Source of the DNA: Mesorhizobium comanense
Lineage (GTDB): Bacteria; Pseudomonadota; Alphaproteobacteria; Rhizobiales; Rhizobiaceae
Reading direction: 5' to 3'
DNA: 64,000 nt
Assembly (NCBI RefSeq): GCF_005503535.1
Contig: NZ_SCNN01000022.1
Coordinates: 33,904-97,903, forward strand
Position 1 is the first letter of the stretch, and the number at the start of each line of letters is the position of its first letter. The notes under the pieces were generated by a model. That model had not been told where the DNA came from. It saw only the letters and a program-made list of their open reading frames with translations, and ran no database searches. The position numbers and the translations under genes were made by a program. Positions 33,629 through 42,420 of this stretch are shown piece after piece.

Positions 33629-33820
33629 GTGGAAGTCGTCTCATTCCGTCCGTCGGCAAAAATTCTGATGTTCCCTCTGGCAGCGCGCAGGTCTGCCTCA
33701 AATTTAGGCGCCAAGGCGAAATTCGCAGCAGAGCTGGCCTCGCTGCGTTATACGCACGCCGATTTTGACGGCTGGTATCACGAAGCGGCAATCGAGGAAG
33801 ACAATCAGGCCAAGAGCTGA
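33629..33820 (+). CDS. Small protein, resembles DUF6074-type rhizobial proteins
   Basis: A 63-aa soluble protein with a short hydrophobic strand then basic residues (AKILMFPLAARRS) and a C-terminal HADFDGWYHEAAIEED. The FPLAARR element and Trp near the end resemble small rhizobial DUF6074-like proteins, but I am not certain. A GTG start is chosen because AAAGGAGA lies six bases upstream; an ATG at 33560 has no ribosome binding site. No membrane segment or Cys. The function is unknown. Confidence 0.6.
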   Translation: MEVVSFRPSAKILMFPLAARRSASNLGAKAKFAAELASLRYTHADFDGWYHEAAIEEDNQAKS

Positions 33821-33843
33821 TCCGCTTCTTCAGCTTCGGGACA

Positions 33844-33886
33844 TAAAAAGGCCCGGCGTGAGCGATCACGCCGGGCCTGATTTTTT
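33844..33886. terminator. Bidirectional terminator
   Basis: AGGCCCGGCGTGA and TCACGCCGGGCCT form a perfect 13-bp stem. On the plus strand it is followed by GATTTTTT; on the minus strand by TTTTTATG. It serves both the small gene and the MFS gene. Confidence 0.88.
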
Positions 33887-33902
33887 GCCGATGATGGGTC
33901 GG

Positions 33903-35789
33903 CTACTCCTTGGCGTGCAGATCCGTGCCAAGCGTATCCTTGACGAAGATCATGCCGATGACCAGCGTCATAGCCGCAATCACCACCGGGTACCAAAGGC
34001 CATAGTAGATATCGCCCTTGTAGGCGCTGAACGCGAACACGATCGCGGGCAGCAGGCCACCGAACCAGCCATTGCCGATGTGATAGGGCAGCGACATGCC
34101 GCTGTATCGGATGCGGGTCGGGAACATCTCGACCAGGATCGCCGCGATCGGCCCGTAGACCATGGTCACGTAGAGAACCAGGATGAACAGGATGCCGATG
34201 ACCTTTGCCCAGTTGACCTGGGCGGGGTCAGCGAACATCGAGAACGCACCCGATGCCGGAACACTGTAGACGGTGATTTCGGGGGCGCCGGCGGCTTCGT
34301 CCTTGGTCAGCACCTTGTCCTTGATCGCCTGCTCGGCCGGCACCGTGGTCTTTTCGCCGGCGCGGATAGCCGCCGCGTCGAGCTTCAGTTCGGGATTGGC
34401 CGCGACAAAGGCGTCGAGCTTCTGGTCGGCGACCTTGGAAGCAGCGCGCTTCAGCGGATAGCCGCCATCCTGAAGCGAGATGTTGATCGCCTTCTTGAAA
34501 GCAGCATCGCTTGCAGCCTTCTTGTCGCCGGCGGTCGCAGCATCATAGGACGGCACGGTTTCGCTGCCGATCTTGACAGTGGCCGCGGTCCCCGCCGCCG
34601 CCGTCGAGACGATGTCATAGGGCACCGAGTTCTTCGAAAGGAAATCGGTTGCTATGTCACACGAGGTCGTGGGGACGCGTGTTCCGGTCGGATTGAACTG
34701 GAACCCGCAATCTCCCGGCGCCGCGGTCACCGTGGCACGCGTGTTCTGCTGCGCGGTGGCGAGCGCCGGATTGGCGGCCCAGGTCAGCGCCTTGAACAGC
34801 GGGAAGGTGGTGACGATCGCCAGGGCGAGGCCGGCCATGATGATCGGCTTGCGGCCGATCTTGTCGGACAGCCAGCCGAAGAAGACGAAGAAGCCGGTGC
34901 CGAGCGCCAGCGCAATGGCGATCATGATGTTGACCGATTGGGCATCGACCTTGAGCACATTGGCCAGAAAGAACAGCGCATAGAACTGGCCATTGTACCA
35001 CACCACAGCCTGACCGGCGGTGAGACCGAACAGCGCCAGGATCGCGATCTTGGCGTTTTTCCATTGGCCGAAGGCTTCCGAGAGCGGCGCCTTGGAGCCC
35101 TTGCCTTCTTCCTTCATGCGCTTGAAAGTCGGCGATTCCGAGAGCGACAGCCGGATCCAGACCGATATGCCGAGCAGGATGGCCGAGACCAGGAACGGAA
35201 TGCGCCAGCCCCAGGCGGCGAAAGCATCCTTGCTCAAGGAATTCTGCACGATCAGGATGACGATGAGCGACAGGAAGAGACCCAGTGTCGCCGTTGTCTG
35301 GATCCACGAGGTGTAGAAGCCACGGCGATCATCCGGCGCATGTTCGGCGACATAGGTCGCCGCCCCGCCATACTCGCCGCCAAGCGCAAGGCCCTGCAGC
35401 ATGCGCAGTGCGATCAGCAGGATGGGCGCGGCGATGCCCCAGCTCTCCGAACCGGGAAGCAGGCCGACCAGGAAGGTCGAAAGGCCCATGATCAGGATGG
35501 TGACAAGGAATGTATATTTGCGGCCGACGAGGTCGCCGATACGGCCGAACACCAGCGCACCGAACGGGCGCACGATGAAGCCGGCGGCGAAAACCAGCAG
35601 CGTGAAGATGTAGCGCGTGCTTTCGGGAAACGCGTTGAAGAAGGTCAAGCCGATCGCGCCCGCCAACGCGCCATAGAGATAAAAATCATACCATTCGAAA
35701 ACCGCGCCCAGCGAGGACGCGAAGATGACCTTCTTCTCCTCCCGCGTCATGCCGCGGCTCTCTCCGCCGGCGGTCGATGCAATTGCCAT
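33903..35789 (-). CDS. MFS transporter of the metabolite:H+ symporter (MHS) type with large periplasmic insertion
   Basis: An inner-membrane transporter of 628 aa, about 190 longer than a normal MHS carrier. The first half is canonical: FEWYDFYLYGALAGAIG (TM1), GRIGDLVGRKYTF (loop 2-3), LGGEYGGAATYVAEH (TM4-5), WRIPFLVSAILLG, and after TM8 the repeat GWLSDKIGRKP. Between the segments ending near 337 and starting near 525 is a hydrophilic Ala/Lys/Asp-rich region with two Cys (GDCGF, TSCDIA). By topology this is on the periplasmic side. ALVEMFPTRIRY-like IAAILVEMFPTRIRYSGM follows. The substrate is unknown. Confidence 0.88.
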   Translation of the reverse strand: MAIASTAGGESRGMTREEKKVIFASSLGAVFEWYDFYLYGALAGAIGLTFFNAFPESTRYIFTLLVFAAGFIVRPFGALVFGRIGDLVGRKYTFLVTILIMGLSTFLVGLLPGSESWGIAAPILLIALRMLQGLALGGEYGGAATYVAEHAPDDRRGFYTSWIQTTATLGLFLSLIVILIVQNSLSKDAFAAWGWRIPFLVSAILLGISVWIRLSLSESPTFKRMKEEGKGSKAPLSEAFGQWKNAKIAILALFGLTAGQAVVWYNGQFYALFFLANVLKVDAQSVNIMIAIALALGTGFFVFFGWLSDKIGRKPIIMAGLALAIVTTFPLFKALTWAANPALATAQQNTRATVTAAPGDCGFQFNPTGTRVPTTSCDIATDFLSKNSVPYDIVSTAAAGTAATVKIGSETVPSYDAATAGDKKAASDAAFKKAINISLQDGGYPLKRAASKVADQKLDAFVAANPELKLDAAAIRAGEKTTVPAEQAIKDKVLTKDEAAGAPEITVYSVPASGAFSMFADPAQVNWAKVIGILFILVLYVTMVYGPIAAILVEMFPTRIRYSGMSLPYHIGNGWFGGLLPAIVFAFSAYKGDIYYGLWYPVVIAAMTLVIGMIFVKDTLGTDLHAKE

Positions 35790-35980
35790 TGAGTTGTCCT
35801 CCCGTGAGACCCTGTCCTCGATGCCGTGGGCCGATGCCCGCGCTCTCCTCCGAACGCGGACTCGAATGCCGAGCCATCACGAAAAAAATGACAGAAAGCG
35901 CCCGCCGACGGCAGAGCGCCTTTGGGATTATGACTTTGGTATTAGGTGCGGTGCGGTATGCCGGATCGTTGCCGTGCCGA

Positions 35981-36772
35981 TCAGGCCTTGAGCGCCTCGA
36001 GCAAGGCCACGGCGGCCATCATGTCGCGTTTGCGGGCGGACCGGCGCGCGACGGCCTCGGCATCCTGTCCCCAATGTTCGATCTGCCAGTCCTCGTCGAC
36101 GTGACCGGCGGCCCAGGCCGCCTCCCCGTCAAGCTCGCCGAAATCCACGGCCAGCGCCAACAGGGCCGAACCGGTCAGCGAGGTCATCACGTGAATGGCG
36201 GCAAGGCGCAACGGCTGGGCGCGCTGGCCAAGATGAGCGCCCAGCACCGCGATGGTCTCACGCGGCTGCTCGACATGGATGATCCCCTCGGCAAGGTTGA
36301 AGCGCGCGCCAAGGGCGGTACGTGCCCAGTCGAGCACCGGATCCCATTGCTGGTTCTGTCGCTCGACCAGCCCTTGCGGCGCATCGGCGCGGTAGCAGAG
36401 CAGGTCAGACGACGCAAAACGCAATATGTCCTCCAGCACCGCCTGCGGATCGACGGCGACCCCGTCGAGCGCGGTGTTGACCAGGCGCATCACCGGCATG
36501 GTTACCGGATCGATGGTTTCACCCTGGGCGGCGAACTCCTCGGCAACCAGCGACGCCGCCGTGCCGGTCGGCAGTGCGAGCAAGGCCTTGCCCGGGGTGC
36601 GCACCGGCTTGCCGTCCAAGTGAACCGCAAAACCGTCTGCCGCCGCAGCAACCGACACGGTTGTGTAGAAGCGCTTCGGCAGCGGCGTCTTCATCTGGAT
36701 CTGGGCGCGGCGCACGGGATCGGGATCGGACAGAAATTTTCCGGCTTCGAGATCGTTGAGGATATCGCGCAT
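35981..36772 (-). CDS. ATP12 family F1-ATPase assembly chaperone
   Basis: A 263-aa protein of the ATP12 family, which in mitochondria binds the F1 alpha subunit before assembly of ATP synthase. Alphaproteobacteria keep a homologue. Landmarks are KRFYTTVSVAAAADGFAVHLDGKPVRTP, ALAEEW-like LVAEEFAAQGETIDP, and RLVNTALDGV then LLCYRAD. Its C-terminal half ends in the usual HVDEDWQIEHWGQDAEA. It is followed on the same strand by the DMT transporter and RluC-type genes upstream with an 11-bp gap, so an operon is likely. Confidence 0.9.
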   Translation of the reverse strand: MRDILNDLEAGKFLSDPDPVRRAQIQMKTPLPKRFYTTVSVAAAADGFAVHLDGKPVRTPGKALLALPTGTAASLVAEEFAAQGETIDPVTMPVMRLVNTALDGVAVDPQAVLEDILRFASSDLLCYRADAPQGLVERQNQQWDPVLDWARTALGARFNLAEGIIHVEQPRETIAVLGAHLGQRAQPLRLAAIHVMTSLTGSALLALAVDFGELDGEAAWAAGHVDEDWQIEHWGQDAEAVARRSARKRDMMAAVALLEALKA

Positions 36773-36783
36773 CTAGATCTTTC

Positions 36784-37701
36784 TTATACCGGCGTCAGCT
36801 TGCGCGCCGGCCGGTTCACGATGATCAGCCCGGCGGCAATGAGGCCAAGAGCCAGAAAAATGCGTATGGTCAGCGGCTCCTTCAAGATCAGTGCGCCGCA
36901 CAGGACGCCGAAGACCGGCGACAGGAAGGTGAAGCTCGACAAGCCCGAGGCGGGATAGCGGCGCAGCAGCCAGAACCACAGCACATAGGTGAAGGCGACG
37001 ATGTAGATCGCCTGGAAAAGCAGCGCCAGTGTCGGCTGCAACGCAGGGTCGCGAACAGGCGGCCCGGCGAGCGGCATCACGAGGATGCCGACGACGGCGG
37101 CGCCGGCGAGTTGGTAAAGCAGCAGCTTCTCGGCGCTCGCCTCGACCAGCTTCGACCGTTTGATGAGGATGTTGGTCAAGGCCCAGAAAAACCCGGAGCC
37201 GAGACTCAGCAGATCGCCGAACAGCATGTCACCGCCACCGCCAAGCTTGTCGGAGAAGACGGCGGCAAGACCGCCGAAGGCGAGCAGCAGGCCGAGGAAC
37301 TTGCGCAGCGTGATCTGCTCGCCAAGCAGAAAATGGCCGCCAACCAGCATCCAGAACGGCATCGAGTTGACCAACAGCGTGTTGCGGGCAACGGTCGTGT
37401 GCTCCAGGCCGACATAGAGGCAGAGGAACTCGATGCCGAAAAGGACGCCCACGGCAATGCCCGCAAGCAATGTGCCGTCGCGGCCGAACAGCGCGATGCC
37501 GCGCCAGCGGCACCAGAGAAAGACGCAGAAGCCGCCGATGATCGAGCGGGCTATCGACAGGAAGACAGGGTCATAGCCCGCATAGGAAATCTTGGCGGCG
37601 ACGTAGTTCAGCCCCCACGAGAAGGTGAGGACCACCATGATCGAGGCGGCGGCCATGTCGACCGCGTCGCGCCGATCAAGCGCATCCGTGGCCCCGCTCA
37701 A
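36784..37701 (-). CDS. DMT superfamily (EamA) transporter
   Basis: An inner-membrane protein of 305 aa with about ten hydrophobic segments in two EamA repeats (about 17-145 and 160-296). The second repeat contains FTYVLWFWLLRRYPASGLSSF and the end SPVFGVLCGALILKEPLT, typical of drug/metabolite exporters. The TTG start is supported by GGAGGA six bases upstream, within the rluC stop region; an ATG 15 codons later would cut into the N-terminal tail. Substrate unknown. Probably cotranscribed with the pseudouridine synthase before it. Confidence 0.88.
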   Translation of the reverse strand: MSGATDALDRRDAVDMAAASIMVVLTFSWGLNYVAAKISYAGYDPVFLSIARSIIGGFCVFLWCRWRGIALFGRDGTLLAGIAVGVLFGIEFLCLYVGLEHTTVARNTLLVNSMPFWMLVGGHFLLGEQITLRKFLGLLLAFGGLAAVFSDKLGGGGDMLFGDLLSLGSGFFWALTNILIKRSKLVEASAEKLLLYQLAGAAVVGILVMPLAGPPVRDPALQPTLALLFQAIYIVAFTYVLWFWLLRRYPASGLSSFTFLSPVFGVLCGALILKEPLTIRIFLALGLIAAGLIIVNRPARKLTPV

Positions 37702-37703
37702 GG

Positions 37704-38684
37704 TCAGTCCTCCGCGCTCTGCTCGTCAAAGCCGATCAGGTTCCAGCTCTGGCGCATATGCGGCGGCATCGGCGCGGTGACATCGATGACGCCCTTGTCG
37801 GGATGCGGAATGATGATGCGGCGCGCATGCAGATGCAGGCGGTTTTGAATGCCGCCGGGGAAATCCCAGTTGGTATCGGCCTCGAAATATTTGGGATCGC
37901 CGATGATAGGGCAGCCAATATACGCGGCATGGACGCGAAGCTGGTGGGTGCGGCCCGTATAAGGCTCCATCTCCAGCCAGGTCATGGTCTGCGCCGCCTG
38001 CTCGATGATGCGGTAGTAGGACACAGCGTGGTCGGCGCCTTTTTCACCATGCGCGGCCACCCGCACGCGGTCGCCGTCCTCGGTCGGCTCCTTGATCAGC
38101 CAGGTCGAGATCTTGTCCTCGCGCTTGGGCGGCACGCCCTTGACCAGCGCCCAGTAGGTTTTCTTGGTCTCGCGGGCCCGGAACGACTCGGAAAGTTTCA
38201 TCGCCGCGAGCCGGGTGCGGGCGACGACCAGCACGCCCGACGTGTCGCGGTCGAGCCGGTGGACAAGGCGCGGCTTCTCGCCTTTCTGGTTGCGCCAGGC
38301 TTCCAGCATATCGTCGACATTGCGGGTCACGCCCGAACCGCCCTGCACCGCCAGCCCCGCCGGCTTGTTGAAGACGAAAACCTTCGGATCCTCATGGATC
38401 AGCATTTTTGCCAGGACGTCGGCATCGCCCTGATTGCGAATCGAATGGCCGGTCAGCGCGCTCTCGCCCTTCTTGTCGACCTCGAGCGGCGGCACACGGA
38501 CCATCTGGCCGGGCTCGACGCGAGTGTCGGCCTTCACCCGGCCGCCATCGACGCGGATCTGGCCGGAGCGCAGCAGCTTCTGCAGATGGCCGAAGCCGAG
38601 GCCCGGGAAATGCGTCTTGAACCAGCGGTCGAGCCGCATGCCCGCCTCGCCGGCCTCCACCGTGATCTGTTCGACGCCTGCCAT
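37704..38684 (-). CDS. RluC/RluD-family 23S rRNA pseudouridine synthase
   Basis: Converts specific uridines of rRNA to pseudouridine. The 326-aa protein has an S4 RNA-binding domain (about 16-75, MRLDRWFKTHFPGLGFGHLQ) and a catalytic domain with HRLDRDTSG, where D145 is the nucleophile. GRTHQLRVHAAYIGCPIIGD follows near 250. RluC is the closest type judging by length and linker. The start is set at MAGVEQITVEAG; further upstream codons overlap the crcB region and give no family sequence. Confidence 0.92.
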   Translation of the reverse strand: MAGVEQITVEAGEAGMRLDRWFKTHFPGLGFGHLQKLLRSGQIRVDGGRVKADTRVEPGQMVRVPPLEVDKKGESALTGHSIRNQGDADVLAKMLIHEDPKVFVFNKPAGLAVQGGSGVTRNVDDMLEAWRNQKGEKPRLVHRLDRDTSGVLVVARTRLAAMKLSESFRARETKKTYWALVKGVPPKREDKISTWLIKEPTEDGDRVRVAAHGEKGADHAVSYYRIIEQAAQTMTWLEMEPYTGRTHQLRVHAAYIGCPIIGDPKYFEADTNWDFPGGIQNRLHLHARRIIIPHPDKGVIDVTAPMPPHMRQSWNLIGFDEQSAED

Positions 38685-38746
38685 AGTTCTTCGCTTACCT
38701 GTTTGCCGACCGGGACTCGGGGCCTGTTCCCGGCGCGGCAATAGCA

Positions 38747-39121
38747 CTAAGGCAGGCTTCTTGCGAGCCAAAGACCCAAAAACAAGGCGATAATGGCACC
38801 AATGACACTTACCAGCGCATATCCCAGGGCCGGCAGGGTGGCGCCCCGCTCCCACAAGGTCGCGAAATCCAGCGAAAAAGCCGAGAAGGTGGTGAAGCCG
38901 CCAAAGATGCCGGTGGCGACAAAAAGCCTGAGTTCGTTCGATCCGCCGCGCCGGACCAGGGTGGCGATGAACAGCCCCATGGCAAAGGAACCGGCGATGT
39001 TGATGACCATCGTGCCCCAGGGATAGTTGGGCCCGACGAGGCGCAGCGCGCCCAGATTGGTCAGATGACGGATGCCGGCGCCGATGCCGCCGCCAACTAC
39101 GACGAGAAGGAGATTGAACAT
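38747..39121 (-). CDS. crcB: Fluoride ion channel CrcB
   Basis: A small inner-membrane channel of 124 aa that exports fluoride as a dual-topology dimer. It has four hydrophobic segments, the N-terminal GGGIGAGIRH signature and the channel motif GGFTTFSAFSLDFATL with its conserved Phe/Thr/Ser track. It lies between the pseudouridine synthase and a DUF779 gene on the same strand. No fluoride riboswitch consensus is visible in the 41-bp gap before it. Confidence 0.95.
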   Translation of the reverse strand: MFNLLLVVVGGGIGAGIRHLTNLGALRLVGPNYPWGTMVINIAGSFAMGLFIATLVRRGGSNELRLFVATGIFGGFTTFSAFSLDFATLWERGATLPALGYALVSVIGAIIALFLGLWLARSLP

Positions 39122-39162
39122 CGCCGTTTACTGCTCCCGCAAGGGGAGCGGCGTCAATCCCT

Positions 39163-39531
39163 TCAGGCCCGCGACGATGTTTCGGGGACGGCACAGACGG
39201 TCGAGCGGGTCAGGAACCGCTTTTCGCGCCCATTGTCGAGCGAGAACATCCCGCCCCTGCCCGGCACCACGTCGATGAGCAGGTCCGTATGCTTCCAGAC
39301 CTCATATTGCGAGGCGCTGATATAGACAGGCGTATCACCGATCTCGCCCAGCATCACATCGTTGTCGCCGACGATGAAGTCATTGCGCGGATAACACATT
39401 GGCGAGGAGCCGTCGCAGCAGCCGCCCGACTGGTGGAACAGGACCGGGCCATGGTCTGCGATGATCTCGTCGAGAAAAGCCGCAGCCTCGGGCGTTGCCG
39501 AGACTTTTCCAAGGGAAACCTTGTCGAGCAT
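39163..39531 (-). CDS. DUF779 domain-containing protein linked to aldehyde dehydrogenase
   Basis: A 122-aa cytoplasmic protein of the DUF779 family, typically found next to aldehyde dehydrogenases. The N-terminal half has HQSGGCCDGSSPMCYP with three Cys and a His, a plausible metal or redox site, and the later part has VYISASQYEVWKHTDLLIDVVPGRG. The start is fixed by GGAGGCAGGC before ATGCTTGAC-like codons (MLDKVSLGK). A hairpin lies between it and the dehydrogenase upstream. Its biochemical role is unknown. Confidence 0.9.
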   Translation of the reverse strand: MLDKVSLGKVSATPEAAAFLDEIIADHGPVLFHQSGGCCDGSSPMCYPRNDFIVGDNDVMLGEIGDTPVYISASQYEVWKHTDLLIDVVPGRGGMFSLDNGREKRFLTRSTVCAVPETSSRA

Positions 39532-39591
39532 GCCTGCCTCCTCCGTGAAAACCAGGGCGTAGCGCAAAAGGGCCGGTCCTGAAGGTAGAGC

Positions 39592-39621
39592 GCGCATGAC
39601 CCTTCGGGAAGGATCATGCGC
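39592..39621. promoter_or_regulatory. Intercistronic hairpin between aldehyde dehydrogenase and DUF779 genes
   Basis: GCGCATGACCCTT and AAGGATCATGCGC pair at 12 of 13 positions with a CGGG tetraloop. There is no T-run in either direction, so it is more likely an mRNA-stability or processing element than a terminator. Confidence 0.5.
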
Positions 39622-39636
39622 GGCCTTGGGAGGCGA

Positions 39637-41154
<1,518 letters not shown>

Positions 41155-41255
41155 GATCTTCCTCCCGAATGGCGTCACGGTATATGACGCGTCGGAGGCA
41201 AGAGTTGCGGACGTCTCCAGCTTTGTCAGCCCGGTGCCGGCACTCGGGCAAGCCG

Positions 41256-41279
41256 GACTGTCGCAGATCTGCGACAGTC
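41256..41279. promoter_or_regulatory. Perfect 24-bp palindrome, candidate activator site for the aldehyde dehydrogenase
   Basis: GACTGTCGCAGA followed directly by its reverse complement gives a fully symmetric 24-bp site, 102 bp upstream of the dehydrogenase start and just after the regulator stop. Its length and position fit an upstream activator site. There is no T-run and no clear -24/-12 promoter between it and the gene. Confidence 0.65.
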
Positions 41280-41293
41280 GCCGGGTTCAAAGC

Positions 41294-42265
41294 TCAATGC
41301 GGACGGCGGATGCCGAACCGGGCAAGCTTGCGGTGCAAGGTTGCCCGCGAAATGCCGAGATTGGCGGCGGCAGCCGACACGTTGCCCTCGGCACGGGCCA
41401 TGGCCCGCTGAACGACGCCGCGTTCGGCCTCGTCCAGATCCTCAGCCGCCTTGGCCGAGGCGCCGAGAATGTCGGCGGCTGGCAGGCCCTTGGCCAGGAC
41501 CTGCGGCGTGATGCCGAGACCGAGGCGCGCCGAGCGTGTCGCCCCGACAACGAGATCGTCGGCATCGACCGCGATCAATGCGCTGGCGCTGCGCTCGGCC
41601 ACCGGGGCCAGGAGAATTCGGGCATGCGAGAACGCCAGGCGGAAATTCTCGGCTTCGATGCGGCGCGCCGCATCGCCGACCGCGATGGCAATTAGGTTGA
41701 CGAAGCCTTCGGTCAGGTCCGACCGGCAGGACGACACGTCGAGCGCCGCCGCAAGGTTGCCCTCATGATCATAGATCGGCGCCGTCGTGCAGCTCATCAG
41801 CGTGTTGCGCGAAAAGAAGTGCTGGTCGCGATGGATGGTCAGCGCGCGCTGATCGGCAAGGCAGGTGCCGATCCCGTTCGTGCCTTCGCTATCCTCGCTC
41901 CATACCGTGCCGGTCCAAAGCCCCCATTCGTCGAACGTCTCGTCATCGGCGACAGCACCGCGGCGTTCGACGGGAATGCCTTCGCGATCGGCAAGCAGGA
42001 CACAGCAGCCAACACCGCCAACGGCCTGATAAAGACGATCGAGACTGGCGTCCGCCGCGCGCAGCAGCGGTTCGATGCGTTGCCGGGCCTCGCTCAGTTC
42101 ACCGGCGGTGAGGCGTCTTGGCGCCTTGCGTTCTGCCGGATCAAGCCCATGCAGAGTCAGCGAGCGCCGCCAGGACGCAACAAGCGCTGAACGGGCCGCA
42201 TCGCTGCTGGCGATGGAAGCCTGGATGAAATCCGCATGGTGACCAGTCGGCTGCCGTCCGCTCAC
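41294..42265 (-). CDS. GAF-Fis transcriptional regulator (AcoR-like without AAA+ domain)
   Basis: A 323-aa protein with an N-terminal helical segment (SALVASWRRSLTLHGLDP), a GAF sensor domain (about 75-215, with TCLADQRALTIHRDQHFF and CTTAPIYDHEGNLAAALDVS, as in AcoR), and a C-terminal Fis-type HTH (VQRAMARAEGNVSAAAANLG, then ISRATLHRKLARFGI). The central AAA+ sigma-54-contact domain of true AcoR is absent, so it must act by another route. The GTG start is fixed by GGAGGAAGAG immediately upstream. The adjacent dehydrogenase is its likely target. Confidence 0.88.
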   Translation of the reverse strand: MSGRQPTGHHADFIQASIASSDAARSALVASWRRSLTLHGLDPAERKAPRRLTAGELSEARQRIEPLLRAADASLDRLYQAVGGVGCCVLLADREGIPVERRGAVADDETFDEWGLWTGTVWSEDSEGTNGIGTCLADQRALTIHRDQHFFSRNTLMSCTTAPIYDHEGNLAAALDVSSCRSDLTEGFVNLIAIAVGDAARRIEAENFRLAFSHARILLAPVAERSASALIAVDADDLVVGATRSARLGLGITPQVLAKGLPAADILGASAKAAEDLDEAERGVVQRAMARAEGNVSAAAANLGISRATLHRKLARFGIRRPH

Positions 42266-42420
42266 CTCTTCCTCCCAAGGCGATTGTCGCTTCCAACTCA
42301 ACGGCGTTATATCTGCTTAGATATATCCGCAGCACAGAGTTTTAAGGATCGGGGCGCGGCCGCGCTATAGGACGATGGTGTAACAAGCGCCTCCGGACAC
42401 GCCGGCAGTCGGCCCGCTCG

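Noticed and set aside
39122..39162. Fluoride riboswitch before crcB
   Set aside because: The gap is only 41 bp and shows no conserved pseudoknot sequence.
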